Assembly: GCF_028863665.1 (NCBI RefSeq)
Contig: NZ_JARBFX010000001.1
Location: 558,001 to 622,000 of the forward strand
Length of the DNA stretch: 64,000 nt
Reading direction: 5' to 3'
Origin: Aquabacter sediminis
Lineage (GTDB): Bacteria > Pseudomonadota > Alphaproteobacteria > Rhizobiales > Xanthobacteraceae
This document shows, piece by piece, positions 36,192 to 45,195 of the stretch (positions within the stretch are counted from its first letter, which is position 1; each line of letters begins with the position of its first letter). A model generated the notes under the pieces. It made no database searches, was not told where the DNA came from, and was given only the letters and a program-made list of their open reading frames with translations. Both the position numbers and the translations under genes were made by a program.

Positions 36192-37097
36192 TTACGTTCG
36201 CGCTTTCCAATCATAGCGCCTGACATAATCGAGAAAGGCGCGCATGGCAGCGCTCGGGAGGCGGCGGCTCGGATAGTACAGGAACCAGTGCGGCAATGCC
36301 GCACTCCAGTCGAGGAGGAGCTCGACGAGCCCGCCGTTTTGGATATGGGGTTTGGCATAGTCATCAAAGACATGCGCGATCCCTCTGCCGGCCAGCGCTG
36401 CCTGCAACTCGTTATGCGGGGAGCTGACCAATAGACGGCCGGCAGGGGTGACTTCAATCTCGTCATGTCCATCGGAAAACCGCCATGTGACCAGTGTGCC
36501 GCCGGGAAATCTGCGCTTGATGCAGTCGTGGTCGACGAGATCTTGTGGTGTCTGTGGACGACCATGCCTTTCGATGTAATCCGGTGAGGCCACAATCGCA
36601 TAGCGGAGGGCGGGGCCTAGCGGCAGCGCGATCATGTCCTGCGCCAGTTGATTGCCGAACCTAACGCCGGCATCGAAGCCCTGCTCCACAATGTCAATGA
36701 CCGCCGCGTCGCTGATGATGTCGATGCTCACCTTGCGATAGGCCTCCATGAAATCGAACGCCAACGGGCAAAGAAAATGATCGACCGCCGGCGCCGGGGC
36801 ATTGATCCGAAGCGTCCCGGACGGTGTGTCCCTCAACTCGTCGACTTCCGCGATTGCCAGCCTGATGTCACTCAACGCAGGGGCCAATCGTTCGAGGAGG
36901 CGCTGTCCGGCTTCCGTGGGCGACACGCTCCTCGTCGTGCGATTGAGGAGCCGGATCCCGAGTGTCTCTTCCAACGCGTTCATCGTTTGGCTCAAGGCCG
37001 ATGAGGACACGCCGCGCTCGAGCGCCGCGGCGCGGAAGCCACCACAGCGGACGATCGAGACGAACACATCGAAGCTGTCGAGCCGGATCTGATTCAT
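36192..37097 (-). CDS. LysR-family transcriptional regulator
   Basis: 301 aa. N-terminal HTH: MNQIRLDSFDVFVSIVRCGG, FRAAALERGVSSSALSQTMN, ALEETLGIRLLNRTTRSVSP; C-terminal LysR substrate-binding domain (AFDFMEAYRKVSIDIISDAA, then VRFGNQLAQDMIALPLGP). This is the CrgA/YafC-type subgroup that usually controls adjacent oxidoreductases. It is divergent from the MBL-fold gene at 37273. A GATA-N14-TATC symmetry at 37121-37142 in the 175-bp gap is a weak operator candidate. Confidence 0.9.
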   Translation of the reverse strand: MNQIRLDSFDVFVSIVRCGGFRAAALERGVSSSALSQTMNALEETLGIRLLNRTTRSVSPTEAGQRLLERLAPALSDIRLAIAEVDELRDTPSGTLRINAPAPAVDHFLCPLAFDFMEAYRKVSIDIISDAAVIDIVEQGFDAGVRFGNQLAQDMIALPLGPALRYAIVASPDYIERHGRPQTPQDLVDHDCIKRRFPGGTLVTWRFSDGHDEIEVTPAGRLLVSSPHNELQAALAGRGIAHVFDDYAKPHIQNGGLVELLLDWSAALPHWFLYYPSRRLPSAAMRAFLDYVRRYDWKART

Positions 37098-37272
37098 TGC
37101 AAAGCTGAGCTAATCAAGCTGATAGCGACTGCGCATCTTATCGGCTCAATGGGGTCATGTCATGGTTTCCGTAAGGGCAATCGACGCGCGCCGCTGGCCT
37201 GTTTCTTCTCGCCAGCTTCCCCGGCCCTGACGTTTGAATGAAGCACGTGCGTCCAACCGAAAGGGAAGACCG

Positions 37273-38265
37273 ATGAATGCCTTCGCCCTGAACCGACGCG
37301 CCATCATGCTATCCGCCATCGCAGGTGCATCGAGCTTGGTCGTCCCTGTCATTGGCGGATCCGATGGCGCGAAGGCCCAAGCCGCCCCGGCGCTGAACGG
37401 CAATTCCGGCTCCTACCGCTTCCGCATCGGAGACATCCGGGCAACCGTCTTGAGCGACGGTGTCATCGGCGGCCCGCCGCGCATCTATGCGAGCGATGCG
37501 CCCGAGGCGGAGCTTCAGGAGGTGCTGCGCCGCGCATTTCTGCCCACGGACCACATGACGCTCAACCTCAACACGCTGCTGATCGAAACCGGCGGGCGGC
37601 GGATCCTGATCGAGGCGGGCGCGGGCAAGACCATGGGACCCAATGGCGGCCGCCTCTTCGAGAACCTAGCGGCTCTGGGGCTCGGACCCGCAGATATTGA
37701 CATGATCGTCATCTCGCACACCCATCCCGATCATGTGGGCAATCTGAGAACGCCAGACGGCAACAAGGCCTTCCCTCGCGCCACGGTGTTCGTCCCCAAG
37801 GCGGACTGGGATTTCTTCGTCCGCGCCGACCCGGATCTTTCCTACATGCCGGTGCCGCAGGATTTCCGCGTTCGCTTTGCGGCCGCCATCAAGGCCAGCC
37901 TTGAGCCGGTGAAGAATGACCTCACGCTCTATGAAGCCGGCACCGAGATCGTGCCCGGGCTCACCTCGATTGTCGCATCCGGCCACACGCCGGGCATGGC
38001 GACGTTTCTCGTTCATTCCGGCAACGATCAGCTCCTGCTGACGGCTGACCTTGCCTATCACCCGGTGGTCAATGTGGACCGGCCCTGGGTTCCAGGCCCG
38101 GATCGCGACAAGGAAACCGCCCTTGCCTCCCGCCGGCGCATCTTCGACCGAGCGGCGACCGATGGCATCCCCGTGCTTGGCTTCCACTTTCCGTTCCCAG
38201 GTCTCGGGCGACTGCTCAAGACCGATGGCGCCTATGTCTGGGTCCCGGCCAACTGGCAGTTCTGA
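37273..38265 (+). CDS. Exported MBL-fold metallo-hydrolase
   Basis: 330 aa from the ATG at 37273. The N-terminus NRRAIMLSAIAGASSLVVPV with an AKAQA-type cleavage site near residue 36 is a Tat/Sec-like signal. Metallo-beta-lactamase motif HxHxDH is intact in VISHTHPDHVGNL, with the second His in ASGHTPGMATFLV and Asp in LLTADLAYHP. The sequence resembles quorum-quenching lactonase-like and alkyl-sulfatase-like MBL proteins (type ETGGRRILIEAGAGKTMGPN). Substrate unknown. It is followed by the aldo-keto reductase after 23 bp, in one likely operon under the divergent LysR. Confidence 0.87.
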   Translation: MNAFALNRRAIMLSAIAGASSLVVPVIGGSDGAKAQAAPALNGNSGSYRFRIGDIRATVLSDGVIGGPPRIYASDAPEAELQEVLRRAFLPTDHMTLNLNTLLIETGGRRILIEAGAGKTMGPNGGRLFENLAALGLGPADIDMIVISHTHPDHVGNLRTPDGNKAFPRATVFVPKADWDFFVRADPDLSYMPVPQDFRVRFAAAIKASLEPVKNDLTLYEAGTEIVPGLTSIVASGHTPGMATFLVHSGNDQLLLTADLAYHPVVNVDRPWVPGPDRDKETALASRRRIFDRAATDGIPVLGFHFPFPGLGRLLKTDGAYVWVPANWQF

Positions 38266-38288
38266 CGCGCGGAATAGAGGAGGATCTC

Positions 38289-39389
38289 ATGAACCACTCG
38301 ACGATCAACCGGCGCGGCTTCTTCGGCGCGATGGGGGCGGCGGCAACGGGCCTCGGCCTTGCCACGCAGGCGGTGGCACAGCCCCAAGCGACGGCACAGA
38401 CTCAAGGGGCAGCGGCGGCCGCGCCCACTTCCGGCGCCACCCCAGATGTGCACACCCGCACCTTGCCGCGTACCGGCGAGCGGCTCACGGCGCTGGGCCT
38501 TGGCACCTTCCTCACCTTCGACCTCAAGCCCGGCATGCGCCGTGACGCGCTCCGGCAGGTCTTCGAGCGCTATGTCGCCGCGGGCGGCCGCGTCGTCGAC
38601 ACCTCCCCGCTCTATGGCTCGGCCGAGGTCAGCATCGGCCAGTTCATGGGGGAGTATCAGGGATCGGGCGAGATGTTCCTCGCCAACAAGGTGTGGGCCA
38701 CCGGGGAATATCTCGGTGATGAAAGCCATGCCGTGGAAAGCTTGCGGCAGTCCCGGCTGCGCACCTGGCGCGACACGATCAATCTCATGCAATGCCACAG
38801 CATCACCAATGCGCCGGTCATCATCCCGTTGATGAAAGCCTGGAAGCGGGAGGGGCTGATCCGCCACGTGGGTGTGACCCATCACGAGTCGGCGGCGCAG
38901 GACCAGTTGACGACCATCGTGGAACGCGAGGGCGTGGACTTCGTCCAGACCAACTATTCCATCTTCAACCGCACCGCCGAGCGCCGGCTGCTCCCTGCGG
39001 CGGCCGACAAGGGCGTCGGCGTCCTCATCAACCTGCCGCTCGAAAAGGCGCGCTTGATGAAGGTGGTCGAGGGACAGAAGCTGCCGGCCTTCGCGCAGGA
39101 ATTCGGCGCCACCAGCTGGGCGCAGTTCTTCCTGAAATGGGTCATGGCGCACCCCGCCGTCACCACGGTGCTGTGCGGCACCTCCAATCCCGACCATATG
39201 AGCGACAATGTCCAAGCCCTGACCGGCCCGCTTCCCGACCCTCGCATGCGCGCCCGCATGGTCGCGCACATGGAGACAATCCCGGGCTTCGGGTCTATCG
39301 GCACAATGCCTTGGTATCCCGGCAAGGAGAACATGTATCCCGGCCTGATCCGGGAGGCTCAGGCCAATGCCATCCGGCGCCTCCAATAA
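38289..39389 (+). CDS. Tat-exported aldo/keto reductase
   Basis: 366 aa. Canonical twin-arginine signal INRRGFFGAMGAAATGLGLA with cleavage around AVAQP (residue 36). The aldo-keto reductase barrel follows: RVVDTSPLYGSAEVSIGQFM (Asp and Tyr of the catalytic set), LANKVWATG (Lys) and a short C-terminal region with TTVLCGTSNPDHMSDNV. An NADPH-type enzyme with a Tat signal implies that the cofactor is loaded before export, or that the protein uses a different acceptor. It is preceded by the MBL gene and convergent with the methyltransferase gene. Confidence 0.88.
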   Translation: MNHSTINRRGFFGAMGAAATGLGLATQAVAQPQATAQTQGAAAAAPTSGATPDVHTRTLPRTGERLTALGLGTFLTFDLKPGMRRDALRQVFERYVAAGGRVVDTSPLYGSAEVSIGQFMGEYQGSGEMFLANKVWATGEYLGDESHAVESLRQSRLRTWRDTINLMQCHSITNAPVIIPLMKAWKREGLIRHVGVTHHESAAQDQLTTIVEREGVDFVQTNYSIFNRTAERRLLPAAADKGVGVLINLPLEKARLMKVVEGQKLPAFAQEFGATSWAQFFLKWVMAHPAVTTVLCGTSNPDHMSDNVQALTGPLPDPRMRARMVAHMETIPGFGSIGTMPWYPGKENMYPGLIREAQANAIRRLQ

Positions 39390-39465
39390 GCCTCGGCTCC
39401 CATCCGGGCCAGTTGAAGGACAGAGGGCACCGCCTCGTGCGCGAGGCGGTGCCGGGCTCGGCGTG

Positions 39466-40077
39466 TCAGGGACTGCCCACGGCCGCGTCTTGGACACGCA
39501 GGTGCTTGCGCCGCTGAATGCGGTAGACGGCGGCCGGGGGCAGGTTTGCGAAAGTACCGCCCAAATAGGTGGCCTTGAGGCCCAGCCGGTCGAGCAACGT
39601 ACGCGATACGGGACAGCGCGGGCCGTAGGTAAATTGATAGAACGCACCGTTGGCGCGCAGATGCATGAAGGCGCCTTCCAGGATCGAATAGACCGCGCGC
39701 GGCGACATGGACAAAAGCGGCAGGCCACTGATGACAGCTCCCGCGGGCCTGCCATCGAATAGCACCACATCGCGCACGCGTGCGGCGTTCATCCACAACG
39801 TTTTCGCACGCGGGAAATCGGCGTTCAGCTTCGCGGCAAATTCCGATCCGAATTCAATGAGCGCGAGATTCTCCTCGGCCACGCCCCGCGCCAGCAGAGC
39901 GCGGGTGAACACGCCCGTTCCGGGTCCCAGTTCGAGGATGGGCCCGGCTTCGGGCGAAACCTCCGACACGATCAAATCCGCCAGGGCTTGTCCGGATGGC
40001 GTCACGGACGCCACCCTGAGTGGTTCGGAGATCCAGGCACGAAAGAACTGGAGGGTCTCTGACGACTTGTTCAGCAT
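39466..40077 (-). CDS. PmtA-like phospholipid N-methyltransferase/SAM methyltransferase
   Basis: 203 aa from the ATG at 40077; the longer frame upstream lacks similarity. SAM-binding motif I is ILELGPGTGVFTRALLARG, followed by IEFGSEFAAKLNADFPRAKT (motif II region) and GAVISGLPLLSMSPRAVYSI. The layout and length match Rhizobiales phosphatidylethanolamine N-methyltransferase-like proteins, which make mono-, di- and trimethyl-PE/phosphatidylcholine. Several genomes carry such paralogues of unknown target. Cytoplasmic or membrane-associated. Confidence 0.82.
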   Translation of the reverse strand: MLNKSSETLQFFRAWISEPLRVASVTPSGQALADLIVSEVSPEAGPILELGPGTGVFTRALLARGVAEENLALIEFGSEFAAKLNADFPRAKTLWMNAARVRDVVLFDGRPAGAVISGLPLLSMSPRAVYSILEGAFMHLRANGAFYQFTYGPRCPVSRTLLDRLGLKATYLGGTFANLPPAAVYRIQRRKHLRVQDAAVGSP

Positions 40078-40130
40078 GCTCGATCCTCCGCGAAGAGATG
40101 GCGCCAATGGAATTGCCCAAGTCGCATCCC

Positions 40131-41111
40131 TCAGCCCTCCGCAACACGCAGAGAGCCACTCGGCTGGGTGCGGAGAGGCGTTGCCGCCGCGGCGATGAAG
40201 TCGACGTTCGCCAGTTTTTCGGAGACGTCCCAAAGCCGGCGGGCAACGTTCAGCTCCAACGCGCTTGGCGGGATTGCCGCCTCGCACGGATGGCCGCGAG
40301 TCTCCGAGAGCCGGTCGGGACCGTAATATCCGCCGCCCCGCGCCGCCGGTGAGGTTGCCGCGAACAGTGTGGGCAGGGCGCCCTGCGCCGCCGGTTGGAA
40401 GAGAAACCACAGGATCGACCGAGAAAGTCCCTGGGCGCTGTATCGTCCTGGGGCGTTGTGCAGAAGGTCGGTTCGCGAAATGCCGGGATGGGCCGCAATG
40501 CTCGTCAGGCCCCAGCCGGCTTCGTCGCTGCGGCGCTGAAGTTCGAGCGCGAACATCAGACAGGCGAGCTTGGATTGCGCATAGACCGGCATCGGCTCAT
40601 AGGCCTTTTGGGCCTGCAGATCGTCGAAATGGATCGCCGCATTCCTGCGCGCGGCGATGCTCGACAGCGTGACCACTCGCGGGTCTTGCCCATGCATGAG
40701 CAAAGGCATCAGATGGGCCGTCAGCGCGAAGTGGCCGAGATAGTTGGTTCCGAACTGCAATTCGAAGCCATCCGCTGTCGTCCTGCGCTGCGGCGGTGTC
40801 ATGACCGCAGCGTTGTTGATCAATGTGTCGACCCGCTCCCGGCGCTCGCGCAACCGCTGCCCGAAGGCGGCCACAGAGGCTAAGCTTGCGAGATCAACGG
40901 GCTCGAAGCTGACATGGGCGCCGGGCACCGACTGCTTGATACGGGCGACGGCATCGCTTCCTTTGCGGGCATTTCGGCCGGCGATGATCACGTCGCCGCC
41001 GGCGCGCGAAAGCGCAAGCGCATCGTGAAACCCGAGGCCGCCAGTGCCTGTGACGACAATCGTCCTACCGTGCTGGGACGGCATATCCTTGGTGGTCCAA
41101 TTGTTTGGCAT
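40131..41111 (-). CDS. SDR-family oxidoreductase
   Basis: 326 aa. TIVVTGTGGLGFHDALALSR (nucleotide-binding TGxxGxG), NNAAVMTPPQRRTTADGFEL, NYLGHFALTAHLMPLL, Ser in VVTLSSIAARR, and catalytic YAQSK in PMPVYAQSKLACLMFALELQ. Belongs to the retinol-dehydrogenase/WW-domain-like SDR group common beside LysR/AraC regulators. The substrate is unknown. It lies on the same strand as the DUF1330-like gene at 41133 (22-bp gap), probably one operon. Confidence 0.88.
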   Translation of the reverse strand: MPNNWTTKDMPSQHGRTIVVTGTGGLGFHDALALSRAGGDVIIAGRNARKGSDAVARIKQSVPGAHVSFEPVDLASLASVAAFGQRLRERRERVDTLINNAAVMTPPQRRTTADGFELQFGTNYLGHFALTAHLMPLLMHGQDPRVVTLSSIAARRNAAIHFDDLQAQKAYEPMPVYAQSKLACLMFALELQRRSDEAGWGLTSIAAHPGISRTDLLHNAPGRYSAQGLSRSILWFLFQPAAQGALPTLFAATSPAARGGGYYGPDRLSETRGHPCEAAIPPSALELNVARRLWDVSEKLANVDFIAAAATPLRTQPSGSLRVAEG

Positions 41112-41132
41112 GCGGAAGTTCTTTCCTGACCG

Positions 41133-41501
41133 TCAGGAGGAAGCTGCCTGGAGCGGCTGCAACACGGCTTCAATCAGCGCCGCCTCCCGCAAGGGGGCGG
41201 CCTTGTCCCGGTGGTCGGCATCCGCCACCATATGAGCGAACGCCTGGCGGCTGGGGTAGCGCACGAGCGCCACCGCGTCCCAGGTCTGCCCTTGCTCGGC
41301 CGAGAGAGCCGGGAGGCCATGGCCCACATAGACGAGCTGCGCCCCGAAGCGGGCTCCGATGGGCGTGGCGGCAGCGAGATAGTCGGCATATCGCTCCCGA
41401 CCACCATCCTCATGGAACCGCAGGAGGTTCAGCATGACGACGGGTTGCCCGTCATCATCCGCCAGGAATTTCTCAAAGACATCTTCAATGAGCGAAAGCA
41501 T
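41133..41501 (-). CDS. DUF1330-like dimeric alpha/beta-barrel protein
   Basis: 122 aa from the ATG at 41501; an upstream extension to 41630 looks non-coding. Pattern: GQPVVMLNLLRFHEDGGRER, YADYLAAATPIGARFGAQLV, GHGLPALSAEQGQTWDAVAL and FAHMVADADHRDKAAPLREA. Small ferredoxin-like fold; function not established. Located immediately upstream of the SDR gene at 40131. Confidence 0.75.
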   Translation of the reverse strand: MLSLIEDVFEKFLADDDGQPVVMLNLLRFHEDGGRERYADYLAAATPIGARFGAQLVYVGHGLPALSAEQGQTWDAVALVRYPSRQAFAHMVADADHRDKAAPLREAALIEAVLQPLQAASS

Positions 41502-41617
41502 ACAGACCTCGGATCTGGGGGCATTGAGAGGTTCGGCCCGACGCGGATCTTCCGGCGGCCATCCTTGTTCGAAGGAGACCGGCAACGCGCAGGCGGACGA
41601 CCTGAGATCCAAGCTAA

Positions 41618-41695
41618 ATGGAGGGCCCAAGGATCAGAATGCCCGAACCTTCAGGAAATGTGCCTGATCCTGCAGATGGCGATGCCTGCAGGGGC
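41618..41695 (+). pseudogene. Inverted 5' remnant of an AraC-family gene
   Basis: The plus strand from the ATG at 41618 reads RIRMPEPSGNVPDPADGD, closely matching the N-terminus of the neighbouring AraC-family protein (MIRMPEAAKNLPDPAGAD, minus strand at 42766). At DNA level GATCAGAATGCC and GCCTGATCCTGCA are shared in register. After about 25 codons similarity stops. It is a truncated inverted copy of the start of a related gene, left just beyond the AraC stop. Confidence 0.65.
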
Positions 41696-41734
41696 CCACA
41701 CCCGGTGCGTCCCTCCCAAAGCATGGCGAGGCAG

Positions 41735-42778
41735 CTACGCACTCTGCATCCTGCGGCCCACATATTCGCTGTAGAGGCGCTGCTGGTTCATCACGTCGCG
41801 CTTCGGCGCGACGCCGAACATCCGGGAATACTCGCGGCTGAACTGGGAGGCGCTTTCATAGCCCACCTGATAGGCTGCCTCGGTCACATTCGCGTCTTCC
41901 ATCACCATCAGGCGCCGGGCCTCAAGGAGGCGCAGCTGCTTCTGAAACTGCAGCGGCGTCATCGAAGTCATGGCCTTGAAGTGCTGATGGAACGAGGAAA
42001 GGCTCATGCGCGCCACGTCCGCCAATTCCTCCATCCGCAGCGTCCGGGCCATATCCTCATGGATGAGATGGAGGGCCTTGCCGATCCGGGCGGCATTCGA
42101 TTCCGGTTCAGCCAGCTTGCAGAGTTCGCCGCCATTCGGGCCGGTCAAAAGCCAGTAGCAGATCTCGCGCATGATGGAGGGGAACAGGATGGGGAAAGCC
42201 TTGGGCGTTTCACACATCCGCAGCAGGCGCAGAACGCACTCCGCCAAAGGATCGTCGACCTGCCGCACGAACAGGCATGGTCCGGAAACGGCGGGCACCG
42301 GGGGCACTTCGAGCTGCTCAAGCACGTCGCGGATCATCGCCACGTCCAGCTCCAGCATTAGGCCGGCATAGGGCGCATCCGGGCTTGCCTCGATGATGTG
42401 GCCGGTCGCCGGCAGCGTCATGCCGACAGCCAGACACTCCATCGCTCCGTAGCGAAGCGTGTCCTCCCCAACGATGATTTCCTTCGCCCCCTGGAGCACG
42501 ACGCAAAGCGACGGCTTGTAGACCTGTCGCATCCGCATCCTCTCCTTGAAGGAGCGGACGATATTGAAGCTGCCGATGGGCGTCGGGAACACGCCCTGTC
42601 CCCCGCCCTGGCCCTCGATATAGGCGGTCACTGCCCCGAGAAGCGATGACGGCACACGCACCTCCGGCGGGTTGAGAGGCCAGCGCAGCACGCGACCGTT
42701 AAGAGGCAGCCTATCGGCGCCTGCAGGATCAGGCAAGTTTTTTGCGGCTTCCGGCATTCTGATCATCAGAAACTCCAT
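41735..42778 (-). CDS. AraC-family regulator with N-terminal AraC_N (cupin-like) domain
   Basis: 347 aa (or 343 from the ATG at 42766). N-terminal ligand domain: TPIGSFNIVRSFKERMRMRQ, YKPSLCVVLQGAKEIIVGED. C-terminal AraC double HTH: TLRMEELADVARMSLSSFHQ, HFKAMTSMTPLQFQKQLRLL, VTEAAYQVGYESASQFSREY, ending YSRMFGVAPKRDV. The AraC_N/YqhC-type subgroup often controls aldehyde or alcohol reductases. It is divergent from the MFS gene at 42819, with only 40 bp between starts. Confidence 0.9.
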   Translation of the reverse strand: MEFLMIRMPEAAKNLPDPAGADRLPLNGRVLRWPLNPPEVRVPSSLLGAVTAYIEGQGGGQGVFPTPIGSFNIVRSFKERMRMRQVYKPSLCVVLQGAKEIIVGEDTLRYGAMECLAVGMTLPATGHIIEASPDAPYAGLMLELDVAMIRDVLEQLEVPPVPAVSGPCLFVRQVDDPLAECVLRLLRMCETPKAFPILFPSIMREICYWLLTGPNGGELCKLAEPESNAARIGKALHLIHEDMARTLRMEELADVARMSLSSFHQHFKAMTSMTPLQFQKQLRLLEARRLMVMEDANVTEAAYQVGYESASQFSREYSRMFGVAPKRDVMNQQRLYSEYVGRRMQSA

Positions 42779-42818
42779 CTAGCTTGAGATTGCGAACCAA
42801 GCGAGGAGTGCGTCAAAC

Positions 42819-44135
42819 ATGACAGAATCCGACGCGAGGTCAATAGAGATACAAAAAACATCACAAATCTCATCAGGTACTAAATGTCACGAATACGTGC
42901 ACGGATGGCGTTATTTGGCGATCTGTGCGACTCTTATTCTGATCAATTCATTCTCCCAGATCGATAGAATACTCCCCTTCATTCTGGCCGAGTCCATCAA
43001 GGCCGACCTCGGATTGAGCGACACCCAGATGGGCTTGCTGACAGGGCTCGCCTTCGCGGTCTGCTATTCGCTCCTCTCCTTGCCTCTGGCCCGGGCGTCA
43101 GATCGCGGCTCTCCCCGCATCGTCCTCGTTTCGTGCATTCTACTCTGGAGCGCGATGACGGCGCTCGGGGGCTTTGCCGCAAGCTTCCTGCTGCTGGCGC
43201 TCGCGCGGTTTGGCGTCGCGTTCGGAGAAGCCGGCGCAGTGCCCGCCGGACACGCCCTGATCGCCCGCAAGATCCGGCCTGAGCGTCGCGGCCTGGCGAT
43301 CGGACTTTTCGCTATGGGCATCCCGCTCGGCACTATGGTCGGTTTCGCGGCCGGGGGCGCAATTGGAGACACTTTGGGGTGGCGCACCGCGATGATCGGC
43401 GCCGGCGCCATCGGCGGTCTGGTGGGGCTGTTGGCCTTTCTCGTCCCGGGGCCGACCCCGACGCTTCAGCGCACCGCCGCCCATAGCGAACCGTTCCTGC
43501 GATCCTGCCGGCGATTGCTGGCCTCCCCGGCGTTTCGCTGGCTGTTCATCGCAGCAATCTGCGTCGGCTTCGCCGCAGCTCCCTTCTACGCCTTCTCCGC
43601 TCCGTTTCTCATCCGCACGCATGGCTTCAGCGCCAGCGAGGTGGGACTGGCCTTTGGTCTCCTGCAAGGCCTGATGGGCATTGTCGGCACGCTCCTGGGG
43701 GGACGCTGGTTCGACCGCGCGGTGAGCTCAGGCACCGGGAGAGTGCTCGGACCGCCCGCCATTCTCTTCCTGATGGCCAGCACGACCACGAGCGCGGCCT
43801 TGTTCGCACCGGTCGGCTGGTTGTCCGTCGCCCTGTTGGTGCCGGGGATGCTGTCCTTCTCGTTCATGCTGCCATGGGCTTTCGGCGCGGCCCATCTCGT
43901 GGCCGGCGAAGGCCGGCAGGCGCAGGCCTCCAGCCTCGTGATGATCGGCTCCGGGCTCCTTGGCCCCGCGCTCGGTCCTCTCATCGTCGGCATGGTCAGC
44001 GATGCGGTAACCGCGGCGCAGGCCCCCAATGGCCTTGGCTTCGGGCTGCTGGTTGTCCCGTGCGCGAGCCTCCTCACGGGTGGCGCCTTGCTGATCGCAA
44101 ACGGGCGCATCGCGGCTTCGCTGCGACGGCACTGA
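42819..44135 (+). CDS. MFS transporter
   Basis: 438 aa with about 12 membrane helices. Visible MFS motifs: SFSQIDRILPFILAESIKAD, LSDTQMGLLTGLAFAVCYSL, PLARASDRGSPRIVLVSCIL (motif A-like), then HALIARKIRPERRGLAIGLF. It resembles the anion:cation/hexuronate-like and multidrug MFS groups found with SDR genes. It starts 40 bp from the AraC regulator and precedes the exported SDR by 98 bp. Substrate unknown. Confidence 0.87.
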   Translation: MTESDARSIEIQKTSQISSGTKCHEYVHGWRYLAICATLILINSFSQIDRILPFILAESIKADLGLSDTQMGLLTGLAFAVCYSLLSLPLARASDRGSPRIVLVSCILLWSAMTALGGFAASFLLLALARFGVAFGEAGAVPAGHALIARKIRPERRGLAIGLFAMGIPLGTMVGFAAGGAIGDTLGWRTAMIGAGAIGGLVGLLAFLVPGPTPTLQRTAAHSEPFLRSCRRLLASPAFRWLFIAAICVGFAAAPFYAFSAPFLIRTHGFSASEVGLAFGLLQGLMGIVGTLLGGRWFDRAVSSGTGRVLGPPAILFLMASTTTSAALFAPVGWLSVALLVPGMLSFSFMLPWAFGAAHLVAGEGRQAQASSLVMIGSGLLGPALGPLIVGMVSDAVTAAQAPNGLGFGLLVVPCASLLTGGALLIANGRIAASLRRH

Positions 44136-44233
44136 CGTCACCGGCTCGATCAGCCGCCGTTCGGCCCAGGCACGCCAATCGTTCGGAAGGCCGCGCCCCA
44201 ACCACAGCCCCGTATGGAAAAAAGGATCATCGA

Positions 44234-45085
44234 ATGTCCGATACCGACACCTCACGCCGCACCTTCCTGACCCTTGCGGCCGCCGCTCCCGCAACTCTCG
44301 CCATGGGCAGCACGGCTTCAGCCCAGTCGGGCGCTACCCGGCCAACCGCTCTGCCTGGCGCCGGCAAGGTGGCCGTCATCACTGGCTCGTCGCGGGGCAT
44401 CGGCGCCGCGACCGCCAAGCGTCTGGCGCGCGAGGGCTTTGCCGTGACCGTGAACTACCTCACAAACCGAGATCTCGCCGCCCGTGTGGTGGCCGACATC
44501 GAGGCGGCCGGGGGGCGCGCCATTGTTCGGCAGGCCGACGTCGCCGATCCCGCAGCGGTCAAGGCCCTGTTCGACGCCAACGAGCGGGCTTTCGGGGGCG
44601 TGGACGTGGTGGTCAACAATGCTGGCATCATGAATGTCGGCCCCTTCGCCCAGATGACCGACGCGGCCTTCGATCGCATGATGGCCACCAATGTCAAAGG
44701 CAGCTTCAACGTCTTGCGCGAGGCAGCGCGACGCACCCGTGACGGCGGCCGCATCATCAGCCTGGCCTCGAGCATCATTAAGACGCCCCCACCTGCGACG
44801 GGTGCCTATGCGGCCACAAAAAGCGCCCAGGTGCTCTTTTCCAGCGTCCTTGCGAAGGAGTTGGCCGGCCGCAACATCTCGGTCAACGCCGTGGCGCCCG
44901 GTGCCGTGGACACGCAACTCCTCCGGCAGCACGGCGAGGAAGCACTTCGCGGAATTCCCGAACAGACGCCCCTCGGCCGCCTGGGCCGGCCGGATGACAT
45001 CGCCGGCGTCATTGCCCTTCTGTGTTCGCAGGACGGGGCCTGGATCGACGCTCAAACGGTCTTCGCGAACGGTGGGCTGGGCTGA
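44234..45085 (+). CDS. Tat-exported SDR-family oxidoreductase
   Basis: 283 aa from the ATG at 44234. A Tat-like signal (SRRTFLTLAAAAPATLAMGS, cleavage near ASAQS) precedes a complete SDR domain: KVAVITGSSRGIGAATAKRL, VVNNAGIMNVGPFAQMTD, Ser in ISLASSIIK, and YAATK in TGAYAATKSAQVLF, ending VFANGGLG. FabG-like domains are normally cytoplasmic, so export with bound NAD(P) is unusual. Together with the aldo-keto reductase at 38289 it suggests periplasmic carbonyl reduction in this region. Confidence 0.87.
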   Translation: MSDTDTSRRTFLTLAAAAPATLAMGSTASAQSGATRPTALPGAGKVAVITGSSRGIGAATAKRLAREGFAVTVNYLTNRDLAARVVADIEAAGGRAIVRQADVADPAAVKALFDANERAFGGVDVVVNNAGIMNVGPFAQMTDAAFDRMMATNVKGSFNVLREAARRTRDGGRIISLASSIIKTPPPATGAYAATKSAQVLFSSVLAKELAGRNISVNAVAPGAVDTQLLRQHGEEALRGIPEQTPLGRLGRPDDIAGVIALLCSQDGAWIDAQTVFANGGLG

Positions 45086-45195
45086 CATACAAGCTTCAGC
45101 TGATGGCAAGCGGGTGCATCGCCGCGCCTCGGGACGCCAGTGACAAGCGGACTTGTGCCTCGGCGATAAAACGCAGGGGGCGGCTGAGGGAACTC

